From the NCBI GenBank assembly GCA_009746045.1, contig RPFO01000059.1, positions 1,993,716-2,057,715 on the forward strand: a stretch of 64,000 nucleotides of DNA. The letters are read 5' to 3'. This DNA comes from Mesostigma viride (Eukaryota; Streptophyta; Mesostigmatophyceae; Mesostigmatales; Mesostigmataceae). Positions 8,563-17,388 of this stretch are shown here, in pieces. The translations under genes and the position numbers were made by a program. The notes beneath the pieces were generated by a model. It made no database searches, was not told where the DNA came from, and saw nothing but the letters and a program-made list of their open reading frames with translations. Within the stretch, counting starts at the first letter, position 1, and each line of letters begins with the position of its first letter.

Positions 8563-11500
8563 ATGTTCCTTCAGTTAGAAGTACAAGAGATACCTATCAC
8601 TAATAATAGTGTGGATATAGATGTAAATACAGTGGATACAATAGGAGTGGGATTTACTGAAAATGAAATAGTAAGATACATGGCTGTGATAGATTCCTCA
8701 AAAGTATTTGAAGAAAAGACTCCTTCTTATCCTCCTCCTCGTTCTGTTTTACACCGTGTAGTTATCAAGGACGGTGCAGTTCCTACGCACTCTCCGATGT
8801 ATAGAATGGGCCCTACAGAATTAAAGGAACTAAAACAGATTTTAGTATCACTATTAGAAGCAGGATTGATAGAGCCTAGTAACTCCCCCTACTCCGCTGG
8901 TGTCCTGTTAGTTCCTAAACCAAATGGCAAGTTTCGCCTAGTTACTGATTATAGGAAGCTAAACGATATTACTGTGAAGTCTAAATACCCTCTACCTCGT
9001 ATTGATGATATATTTAATAAGGTTAAAGGTTCTACCTGTTTCACAGTACTAGATTGTGCGGATGGTTTTTGGCAACTACGTATAGCTCCTGAGGATTGCC
9101 ACAAAACCGCCTTTGCTACCCCTTTTGGGCATTACCAGTTTAGAGTAGCGGCTATGGGACTCTGTAACTCTCCTGCCTCTTTCCAAATGTTAATGAATGA
9201 AGTGCTTAGACCTGTTATGGGAAATTCCCACCTTCCTCAAGTGTCCTCTGATTTAAAGGATCCTTCCTTCTCCTCTGTTTCTTTATCTGAGCATGACCGT
9301 TCTTGTGCTCAAGCTTACTTAGATGATATCCTTATTTATTCTCCTGATTTTGAAACGCACCTACGTGATTTAAAGAAAGTATTAGAAATCATGGCTGAAA
9401 ATTCTTTATGGGCGCGCCGTGCTAAAGTTCGCTCTGGTAGAAGTGTCCCATTCTTAGGGCACGTTCTGTCAGATGCCGGGGTCGCTACCGACCCGGATAA
9501 GACTAAGTCAATTCAGGAATGGCCTACCCCTACCGACGTTAAAGGTGTACGTAGTTTTCTAGGAATTGCTTCTTACTATAGGCGTTTTATCCCGCGTTTC
9601 GCAACTATAGCAGCTCCTATTAATCATCTATTAAAGAAGGATATCCCCTTTGTTTGGAGTAGTGAATGTCAGTCGGCTTTTCAGTGTCTAAAATCCCTAC
9701 TCCTCTCCCCTCCTGTACTCATCCTACCGGATACTACTAAACCCTTTGTTGTAGCCACAGATGCTAGCAAGGTAGCTATAGGGGGCGTCCTTCTCCAGGA
9801 TCAGGGTCAGGGCTTACAGCCAATCGAGTATATCTCTAGGACAATGCTTCCTGCGGAGCGTAACTATCCCGTCCACCAGCAAGAACTATTAGCTGTGGTG
9901 TACTGTTGCCACGCGTGGCAGCACTTTCTTAAAGGTGCTCAATTTGATGTTTGTCTGAATGAACCCTGTGAGATTGATCCTTATAGATTAGTTATCCAGA
10001 CAGATCACCGCCCTCTTACCCATCTTCTCTCACAACCCAACCTTACCCCTCGTCAAGCGCGCTGGATGGAGTTTTTAGCACAGTTCTCCCCTTTTAAACT
10101 TCAGTATGTTAAGGGTGTAGATAACATAGTACCAGATGCACTCTCTCGTCGTGCAGATTACTCCTTTTTCGAGGACCTTGATGTTCTCAATACTACTCTA
10201 GTTCCTACTACTATGGGTGTAACCCCGTATGGTGAACTACCTGATGATGAATCCTATGCCTACCTCTTTCATACAGCTGTTCGCATGCCTGATCTCCTTT
10301 CTCACGTAGGACTCTCTCTCCCGTGTGAGGCCCTTCCTGTGGTCTCGGTGGGGGGGGAGGGGAAAAATAAAATTTCTATACCGCTTAGCCATATAGCGAC
10401 TAGGTCAGGAAAGTCTTATGAACACATAGTCCCTCTAGGACCTCCCCTTCTCTTTGGCAAGGCGGTAGGAGATCTCTTTAAACCTGTTCTGGATACCTCT
10501 GTAGCGATGCCTACCTCTGATCTCGAACGTCTTATTAGTAGATTTACGGCCACTGAGCCGGAAGCATTAGCTGCCATTGCTGCCCATCCCCAACAATTAG
10601 GCAAGCACCCTTGTAAATTTGTAGGTGGATTTTTATATGTGCAGATAGCAGATTCTCCCCCTCAATGGCGCCTGTATGTCCCTCCTATCTGTCGCTCCTC
10701 CTTGCTCTTTGAGTTGCATGACTTAGCTGCTCACCAGGGTGGTAAACGGGTACGGGACCTAGTAGCCCGCTCTTACTACTGGCCTTCCCTTTTAAAGGAT
10801 GTAGATGAGTATGTTAGAACCTGTCAATCTTGCCAGGAGATGAAACCCAACAATGTAGGACAGATAGCAGAGCCTAGGACCTTACCTGATCCCATCATGC
10901 CGTGGGACTCCATTATGATGGATTTTGTAGGACCTTTTAGGAAGAATGATAGAGGTAACGCCCAGATCCTTGTTTTTGTAGATCGTTTTACTCGTATGTG
11001 TCATCTCGTGCCGTGTCCCTTAGAACTCACCGCACGCGATTGCGCACGCCTATACCTTAATAACGTATATAGATATCATGGTTTGAGTAGGCAGTTTATT
11101 AGTGATAAGGATAAGTTATTCACTTCTGATTTTTGGCAGCAGTTCTTCGCTGCTATCGGTACCAAGGTCACCTTCGGTACTGCCTACCACTCCTCCTCGT
11201 CTCATTTAGTAGAACGTTTGAATAGGGTAGTGGAAGAAGCTCTGCGTCACTATGTGAATGGCTCTGGGAGTGATTGGGAGGATTACCTATGTTTGGTAGA
11301 GTTTTCCCTTAACAATTGCCCTCAGGCTGCGCATGGTTATACGCCCTTCTTCCTAGATACTGGTAGACAACCTCTTACCCCTACCTCTCTTTTAGCTAGT
11401 CCTTTAAGGGACAAGGATGATGTGTCCCGGGATACTGTAGAAGGTGTGCAGGCGTTATTAGATAAGATGAAGAATGCACACGACAACGCTATTGCAGGGT

Positions 11501-12033
11501 ACCATAGGGCGCAGGCCAAATACCTTGCTAGGTTGCGTGCCTCATTAGATAGAAGAGCACCTGAGATAGAAATAGGAGATTTAGTCTTAGTAGAAGGCCC
11601 CCGTGTTGGCCGCTTCGCTCATAAGTTCGAAGCTGAACTGAAAGTGAAACTTAGGCCCGCCTTCTTAGGACCTTTCCGTGTGTTGTCTAGAGTAGGTAAT
11701 TTTCTGTATGAGATAGATATTCCTACCTCTTGGCAGACCCACTCTCGCACCTTTCATAGAAGCCAGCTGAAGCTCTATCATCAGAGCACGTTCGCTGGTA
11801 GAGAATTGGCCCCTGCCCCTTTAGAGCATAACCCGGATACTGGTGAGGTAGAGGATGAGGTAGAGGGTATCGTGGCCCATAGAGATATCAAAAAAGGCCG
11901 CGGTACCCAGCGCCAGTATAAGGTGAAGTGGATGTATGCTCGTAGTGAGGTAGATAAGGTCTGGTATACTGAGAGTGAGCTAGATGGGTGTAGTCGCCTG
12001 CTGCAGGAGTATAAAACCCTGCATAAGCTCTAG
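8563..12033 (+). CDS. Gyp1 pol: RT, RNase H, integrase, chromodomain
   Basis: A single 1,156-codon ORF. RT comes first: ADGFWQ box, LCNSPASFQ, then YLDD at residues 252-255, preceded by an extra segment of about 30 residues not seen in typical gypsy RT. RNase H follows, with TDAS (D400), ELLAVV and TDHRPL (D481). Integrase has an HHCC zinc finger (H719, H724, C754, C757) and a DDE core: D787 (MDFVGP), D848 (SDKDKLF) and E884 (VERLNR), i.e. D-x35-E. Next is a GPF-like block (LGPFRVLS) and, at about 1095-1150, a chromodomain (EGIVAHRD, RQYKVKW, VWYTESEL). The chromodomain would direct integration to particular chromatin. The ORF is undamaged and could supply enzymes in trans. Confidence 0.95.
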   Translation: MFLQLEVQEIPITNNSVDIDVNTVDTIGVGFTENEIVRYMAVIDSSKVFEEKTPSYPPPRSVLHRVVIKDGAVPTHSPMYRMGPTELKELKQILVSLLEAGLIEPSNSPYSAGVLLVPKPNGKFRLVTDYRKLNDITVKSKYPLPRIDDIFNKVKGSTCFTVLDCADGFWQLRIAPEDCHKTAFATPFGHYQFRVAAMGLCNSPASFQMLMNEVLRPVMGNSHLPQVSSDLKDPSFSSVSLSEHDRSCAQAYLDDILIYSPDFETHLRDLKKVLEIMAENSLWARRAKVRSGRSVPFLGHVLSDAGVATDPDKTKSIQEWPTPTDVKGVRSFLGIASYYRRFIPRFATIAAPINHLLKKDIPFVWSSECQSAFQCLKSLLLSPPVLILPDTTKPFVVATDASKVAIGGVLLQDQGQGLQPIEYISRTMLPAERNYPVHQQELLAVVYCCHAWQHFLKGAQFDVCLNEPCEIDPYRLVIQTDHRPLTHLLSQPNLTPRQARWMEFLAQFSPFKLQYVKGVDNIVPDALSRRADYSFFEDLDVLNTTLVPTTMGVTPYGELPDDESYAYLFHTAVRMPDLLSHVGLSLPCEALPVVSVGGEGKNKISIPLSHIATRSGKSYEHIVPLGPPLLFGKAVGDLFKPVLDTSVAMPTSDLERLISRFTATEPEALAAIAAHPQQLGKHPCKFVGGFLYVQIADSPPQWRLYVPPICRSSLLFELHDLAAHQGGKRVRDLVARSYYWPSLLKDVDEYVRTCQSCQEMKPNNVGQIAEPRTLPDPIMPWDSIMMDFVGPFRKNDRGNAQILVFVDRFTRMCHLVPCPLELTARDCARLYLNNVYRYHGLSRQFISDKDKLFTSDFWQQFFAAIGTKVTFGTAYHSSSSHLVERLNRVVEEALRHYVNGSGSDWEDYLCLVEFSLNNCPQAAHGYTPFFLDTGRQPLTPTSLLASPLRDKDDVSRDTVEGVQALLDKMKNAHDNAIAGYHRAQAKYLARLRASLDRRAPEIEIGDLVLVEGPRVGRFAHKFEAELKVKLRPAFLGPFRVLSRVGNFLYEIDIPTSWQTHSRTFHRSQLKLYHQSTFAGRELAPAPLEHNPDTGEVEDEVEGIVAHRDIKKGRGTQRQYKVKWMYARSEVDKVWYTESELDGCSRLLQEYKTLHKL

Positions 12034-12109
12034 TTGTAGACCTTCTCCTCTCTTATGTTATGTCTGCTGTCGACGGATGGTTGGTTGTCCCCTCCCCTCC
12101 GCAGCCGTC
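12034..12109 (+). promoter_or_regulatory. pol-ORF3 spacer with candidate splice acceptor
   Basis: A pyrimidine-rich tract followed by CCGCAG lies five bases before the ORF3 ATG (12110). This looks like a 3' splice site and would allow ORF3 expression from a spliced RNA, as for retroviral env. Inference only. Confidence 0.3.
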
Positions 12110-14418
12110 ATGTCAGAGCCTACCCCTCCGGCTGAGAGCTCGCTGCCGTCCCCCCCCACCGGACCCTGAGCTGTATTTCGAGGCCCTTCCGGGCCGCTGG
12201 GTGTCGCGATCAGTTACCCGGGTGGCGTGGTGCAGCCGGCCCTTCAGGCCCAACATGCGGGCTTAGTCAGGGCGGCCCTCTTCGGGGTCACGTGGTATGG
12301 TCCTTCCCCTGATGAGCCGCACCAGCTTGTCCTGCACGGGTTCGATGATGCCGGACACTGTTTGTTGGGGTGTGGTTCCAGCTGTCCCGCCTTGGGGCAG
12401 ATAGATGCGGTTCTCCGGTGTTGCCGTGTGTTCTCCTACCTCTCCACTCCTGTGGGCCGTACCTGCCTACGGGAGGTGTTCCCGTGGCTTCCAGCTGAGG
12501 GTGATGCTGAGGTAGACGAGAACCCCTGCGACCTTTTACGGGCCGTAGAGTTCATGGAGATAGCTGATCAGTCGGCGGGACTAGCGGTTAGTGGTCCTAC
12601 CCCTTCGGGCGCCCCAGCCGAGGTACATTATACTCCAGATTATTCTGCCTCGAGCGCTGCGTCCGCCTCCTCGGCGTCTGTTCCTCCCTCTCCGGTCCCG
12701 TCGTCCCCTCGGTCGACCCGGGATGTCGCAGTGGAGCCTACCCCTTCGGGTTTGCCTGATCCTCTTTCGGCGACGGTCTCGGCTATGCAGGCTCAGATCC
12801 AGTCTTTGACCACGGCGTTTGGGGCCTTCCTTGCGGCCCAGGCGCAGGTCCCGGCCACGCCGGCTGGATCCGCGCCCCCTACCCCTTCTGTCGCCCCGGC
12901 GACTACGGCTTCGCCCGCGCCCCCGCCTGCGCCCGCGGTCGCTGTGGTTCCGGCGGCTCCTGCGACTCCTGCTGCCTCTGCGCCTGTTACCGCTGTACCT
13001 GCGCCTACGCGGGAGTCTCCTGCCCCTGTTAGCTCGCCCTCCGTCGCTGCTTCCGAGCCTCCTCCCGCTCAGGCGCAGACGTCGCGGGGTTTCTTTGGCG
13101 ATACTAGCGGGCTTCCCAGACTTTGGGAGGGTGGTCCTCCGCAGAGGATTCCGGTTCCTGACTGGGCCTGGATGGTAGTCAATCTTATGCAGGACTGCCT
13201 GTCCCTACGGGCCCCATTTTCAACATGTGGCCTGAGGGTGCACCGGCAACGGAGACCGGCGCGCCTGCGTCGTTGGCGGGTCCGTCACGGCCCTCTCTGG
13301 CTTCAGGTCCGGCGCGACCTCCTGTTTTACCAGTGCCCCCTGCGTCGGTGTCGGCTCCTGCCCCTGCGTCAGCCCCTGCTCCGGTCCCTCCTCCTTCGGC
13401 CTCGCGGTCTTTGGCCGCGGTTGTTCGGTCCACCGGTCAGGATCCTCGCGCCACCCGCGCTGCCGATTCCCTCAGGGAGTTGTCCCAGGGTGATCGGGAC
13501 AGGGCTCCTTCTGTGGTGCACGCGACGCCGGAGTCGCGTGACACGCCCATTCCGGGGTATGGTATGTCCGCACTCGCCTGCCGACAGTGTGACCTGCCGC
13601 GCGCCTCTGCTGAGCTTGCCATCTCTCCCATGTCCTATGGGTTCTCCCAGGTGTGTCGGGCGCCCCGGGATCGTGGCCTACCCATTGAGACTGATCGGCC
13701 TCCGTTCGACATGGTTATTTTAGCTGATCCGGTGTTCGAGGGTGAGATCCTGGTCCGGCGCGTCCTGTATCGCTGGGCGAGGCGCCACAACGACTTGGAC
13801 ACCTACGGTGGGTTTCAGTGGGCTTACCCTCCCCCTCTGGGCATTATGGCTTCGGATGCCCTTACAGTAGAGTTTCCTGCGGTGCCGGGTGCGGCGTACA
13901 CTACGGTCCTCCAGCCCATCCTTGAGTGGGATGCCCGCCGCCCGGCGCCTATCCCGGGCCAGGGTCTAGACTCCCGCGGTCACCCTCCTCCTCGTGCCAG
14001 CGACTACCTAGAGACATTCGGGTCGCGACAGTGTGTTCGTCGGTGGCGCTCCCGCGAGGTTCGGCACATCCGGTTGTGGCCGTCCAACGTGGAGCCCCTG
14101 GTGGACCTGTTCTTCCCGACGGGTATGCGCCCTCGGATTCGGTATCATCGCCTCCTCCTGCGGGCCCTTTGCCTGATCGCGGTAGAGCCTTTCCTTCGCC
14201 TCTTTGCCTGTGGCTTTCTGGACTGGGCCCGTGGCCAGGTCGTCCTCACGCAGCATAGGTATTACTGGGCCTTCCTGGGCCTCTTTCCTGACGGCGTGTG
14301 GGCCGATGTTTTCCTCACTGTAGATAGGCATGACAATGTTGAGGATGTGGCTCACTACCAGGCCTACCTGGAGGTCCTGCTGGCCTCTCGTGGCACTTAC
14401 CAGACGGATGGCCACTAG
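12110..14418 (+). pseudogene. Gyp1 ORF3: long GC-rich ORF in the env position, function unknown
   Basis: From ATG 12110 the frame reads MSEPTPPAESSLPSPP, meets a TGA at 12167-12169 after a C8 run, is open again to about 13200, then shifts frame and stays open to TAG 14418. In total about 770 codons. Segments: a GC-rich N-terminal domain (GFDDAGHCLLGCGSSC, VFSYLST), a short helix (SAMQAQIQSLTTAFGAFLAA), long Pro/Ala linkers, then a folded-looking C-terminal part rich in Trp, Arg and Tyr (YLETFGSRQCVRRWRSREVR, LFACGFLDWARGQVVLTQHR). I see no signal peptide, fusion peptide or clear membrane anchor, so it is not obviously an envelope protein. Codon third positions are G/C-rich, unlike gag and pol, which suggests captured host DNA. 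Confidence 0.6.
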
Positions 14419-14779
14419 ATAGAGGGCCTTAGGCCCGACCTGAGGGTGTTGTCCCTCCGGTATGTAGAGTCGCCCTCATATTCTGGCCAGTTGGTTGGCT
14501 GTTCTTGGTCCTTAGCGCTGATGTGTTTACTCTGTGTGTCCTGCCCAGTGCCGTCCCCCCCGGCCAGGACTCCGTTCCAGGCAGTTAGGGGAACCTACCA
14601 CCAGGCTTGGTGCTGGCTAACCCTACACCACCCGGCGTGGTGGTGGAGACCGTGTGAACTATTGGTGCTTTGTATCTGGGATGGTCTATCGATTGTGTTG
14701 GTATGTGCTGGGTGCGTTAGGATTATTTTCCTACCCCTTGGTTCCCTCCTCTCTGCGTAGGGAGAGGGCTCCCTACCTT
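14419..14779 (+). other. Gyp1 3' untranslated region
   Basis: No convincing ORF between ORF3 and the polypurine tract. Confidence 0.6.
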
Positions 14780-14794
14780 TTGTGGGGGGGGAGG
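14780..14794 (+). promoter_or_regulatory. Gyp1 polypurine tract
   Basis: GTGGGGGGGGAGG directly precedes the 3' LTR, the place and composition expected for the primer of plus-strand DNA synthesis. Confidence 0.85.
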
Positions 14795-15365
14795 TGTTAC
14801 GTCGCGTAACAATTCGTTGTAGTTACGGACGTAAATTAGGTCCTTGGCCTCGGTTGTTCCTAGGTTACGTGCAGTTCTAGTTTGGACATGATTGTCCCCG
14901 TAACAGTACTGTGGTATAGTGGGTGCCTTTGGGCGCCGCGCCGCGTACTATATTAGTGGTCCTTATCCTTTTGTAGAATGTAGTGGACAGGCGTGCATCT
15001 GTGCACCTGCTTGTGTTTCTGTGTTTCTGCAGGCGAGGGCCAGGTCGGCCCGAGCCTGTTGGACCGTTGGTGACCATTTATGCACGTTCCACTCCTTGTG
15101 TGGTCACTCGGCGTGTGTTAAATGAATTAACACATATTAGCTTGGGTCACGGCAGTTTAGTTGTGTTTCCTTCCTCTTTTCCTGGAGTAAACGGGTTTGA
15201 TTAAATGGTCTATGGCATATTACAGTAGTACATATGTAAATGCATTGAGATCTGGTTCGTCTCGGTCGTCTTTCGCTAGGGGTGTATATAGAAGCAGCCT
15301 CACTAGTTTAGGTAGTATCAGGACAGGTAGAGGTAGAGGTGGCGGCCGAGGCTTGCGGCGTAACA
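14795..15365 (+). repeat. Gyp1 3' LTR
   Basis: 571 bp, offset exactly 10,200 from the 5' LTR, with one difference (T15209). Followed by the duplication TTGTG at 15366-15370 and then E1 protease sequence. Confidence 0.95.
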
Positions 15366-15370
15366 TTGTG
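15366..15370. repeat. Gyp1 target site duplication, right
   Basis: TTGTG, matching 4590-4594. Confidence 0.9.
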
Positions 15371-16060
15371 TTTTGCATTCTTGTATGACGTGGGAGATTT
15401 GGTGGGGTGAGTGCATGGCTATGTCCCACTTGCCCAGCCCAAAGGCTGAGGGATGGAGGAACTGGCTGTGCACTAACTTGTCCAGATCAGGGATCTCCCC
15501 TGGTGCATACTGAGTGTTGACTGCCTTGATGACAGCATCCATACCAGGGACAATACTGGAGAGAGGGATTTTAAAGTGGTCCAGAGGAACTGCACCCACC
15601 CCTGTGACACTGAGCTCATTAGCTGAGATAAGCACCCCAGGATAGGATACAAAAGGTTCCCCCAACAAGGTGTTACCAGAGTACCCCTCCACCACCTGGA
15701 AGGGTGTCTGAATACCAAGTATAGGGAGCATCACCTGTCCCACTACATCCAGTGAGCTTTGGCCTGAGAAATCCTGCACCCGTGCCCAAAATGAAGGTGC
15801 AATCTCAAGACCAGGGATGGCTTGTGCACTGATCACACTGACCTGTGCCTGAGTGTCTATTGCCAGGGTCCAGGGGTCCTGACTAGTGCACACAGCTGAG
15901 ACTTTTGCCAACCCTGCGGCCACAGCAGCTTGTTGCTTATGTGACCTGTGTAATGCTTGCAAGGCGACTGCCAATCTTGACCTCAGAGCGGGAGGGTTGG
16001 CAGACAATTTGGTGCCTTGGGGCTGAGCTAATGCTTCCAACCCAGCTACCTCGTGCCTGG
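15371..16060 (-). pseudogene. E1 aspartic protease and linker to RT
   Basis: Retropepsin-like domain with LAIDTQAQVSVIS (DTQ at 15849-15857 in place of DTG), VMLPILG, FQVVEGYSG and NTLLGEPF, which matches the usual LLG-x-x-F end of retroviral proteases. It would cleave the polyprotein. It lies downstream of integrase and upstream of RT in the same frame once element A and Gyp1 are removed, the reverse of the normal copia order (protease before integrase). E2 and E3 have the same arrangement. Confidence 0.8.
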
Positions 16061-16064
16061 TTAA
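16061..16064. repeat. TTAA target duplication of element A, left
   Basis: TTAA next to the CCC terminus; the partner is 19682-19685. With one copy removed the E1 pol frame reads through. Confidence 0.9.
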
Positions 16065-16132
16065 CCCTTAAATGGTACTCGGTCCGTTTTAAAGGACTGA
16101 GTTTTTCTCAGTCCTATTAAACGGACCGAGTT

Positions 16133-17384
16133 TGTGGCAGAACTAGCTCAGATTCTAGCAAACTTTTTGAGATTCTGTCTGGACCAGCTTTGAGATCTAG
16201 ATTTGTAGATTCTCGTGCACCCCTGGTTTACTACTTTTGGACACCTGGACAGGGACCTATGGTCAAGGAAAGTTGGGGGGGTACCATGGCCAAACAAGGA
16301 CGACGTGAATAAAAATTATTCACGTCCGCGGCTATGGTGGCACAAACAACTGACTGGGGCGAGAGCATGGCTTGACGTATTCGACTGAAACTTTGTAGGC
16401 ATCATCCCTAGGTCTTATAAATGCTATTTGCGTAGCCGTGCATCATTTACAAATGCCTAGATATGTCCCGAGGTTATGTGGCGGCGCAGCAAATCGTGTG
16501 AGCGGCCAGGCGATGACAGTGCAAGCTCTACTCGTTGCTCGGCAGGAAATGTTCGGACTTTTGCGCATGGATGAGTTAGTTACGTTGTTCCTAGCACAGT
16601 TGATCATCAATGGCGGCCAGGACATTATTGAGGCTACGTTCGTGGGGTGGGCGTGCTAGCTCCCGCAAACAAGGTAATCTGCGGTTTCGACCAGGTACGT
16701 TTTAGCCTTTTACCATGTCTCAGTGACCGCGCATGTGTCATATATTGTTTCTATACAGGTCTCGGGGCTATAATCGAGGCTTTACGAGTATCTTTTTGTT
16801 GCTTTATTGCTTCTGTGGATAGGCTTGTGATGGCTGGGTAGTAATGTTACCTCGGCCAGATTTTAGACGAGTTTTGACTGCTTTTAGCGTATGCTGCAAC
16901 ATGAATGCTGGTATAACGACAGATATCGTTTGTAATAATGTTTATTGTGATGATACGATGCTTTCCGTTGCTTTAACAGCTCAGGGCGAATGTTTTTCTG
17001 CCCAGTTCTAGGCATGCATGCTGGCCAAGTCCGCCTTCTTTTTGTGTGTTTGCTGTGTGTTAGAGACATAGAGATGCCTGGGATCTGCTTGCATTGAAGC
17101 ATCAGCAAGCTGCTAATTTTGTTTCTTTCCTTTTTCCTTGTATTTTGAAGTTGTTTGTAGCGTATAAGGTACGTTGGTAATAAGCTCCTTGCATGTGCCT
17201 TCTACACGTGCTTTATGCCCAATGGCATTAGATTTACTGTATTATATAGCATGAGCTGCTGTTTTATATGCTGGAAATGTGTTGGAGGATGCATGTGTGG
17301 CCAGCTATGATGTTTTATGCCACATTGGGATGGGAAACCAAAACGGTAGTGCTAGCCCCCCCCCCCAAAAAAAACTCAGTCCTA
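16133..17384. other. interior of element A left of element B
   Basis: About 1.25 kb with no recognised protein. A 73-codon ORF at 16438-16659 begins MHHLQMPRYVPRLCGG and has a Leu/Ala-rich helix-like middle; it could be one exon of a spliced gene. A C9/A8 run lies just left of B. Confidence 0.4.
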
Positions 17385-17388
17385 TTAA

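Larger units (their letters stand above)
4595..15365 (+). mobile_element. Gyp1: chromodomain Ty3/gypsy element
   Basis: A complete 10,771-bp LTR retrotransposon with 571-bp LTRs, TSD TTGTG, an LTR-overlapping ORF, ORF0, gag, protease, RT-RNase H-integrase-chromodomain and a long ORF3 before the 3' LTR. RT before integrase and the C-terminal chromodomain place it in the chromovirus branch of Ty3/gypsy. Its LTRs differ at one position only (C5009 / T15209), so it is very young, yet several reading frames are shifted. It sits inside E1 pol in opposite orientation to E1. Confidence 0.95.

Noticed and set aside
12110-14418. Envelope glycoprotein
   Set aside because: No signal peptide, cleavage site or anchor; position alone is not enough.
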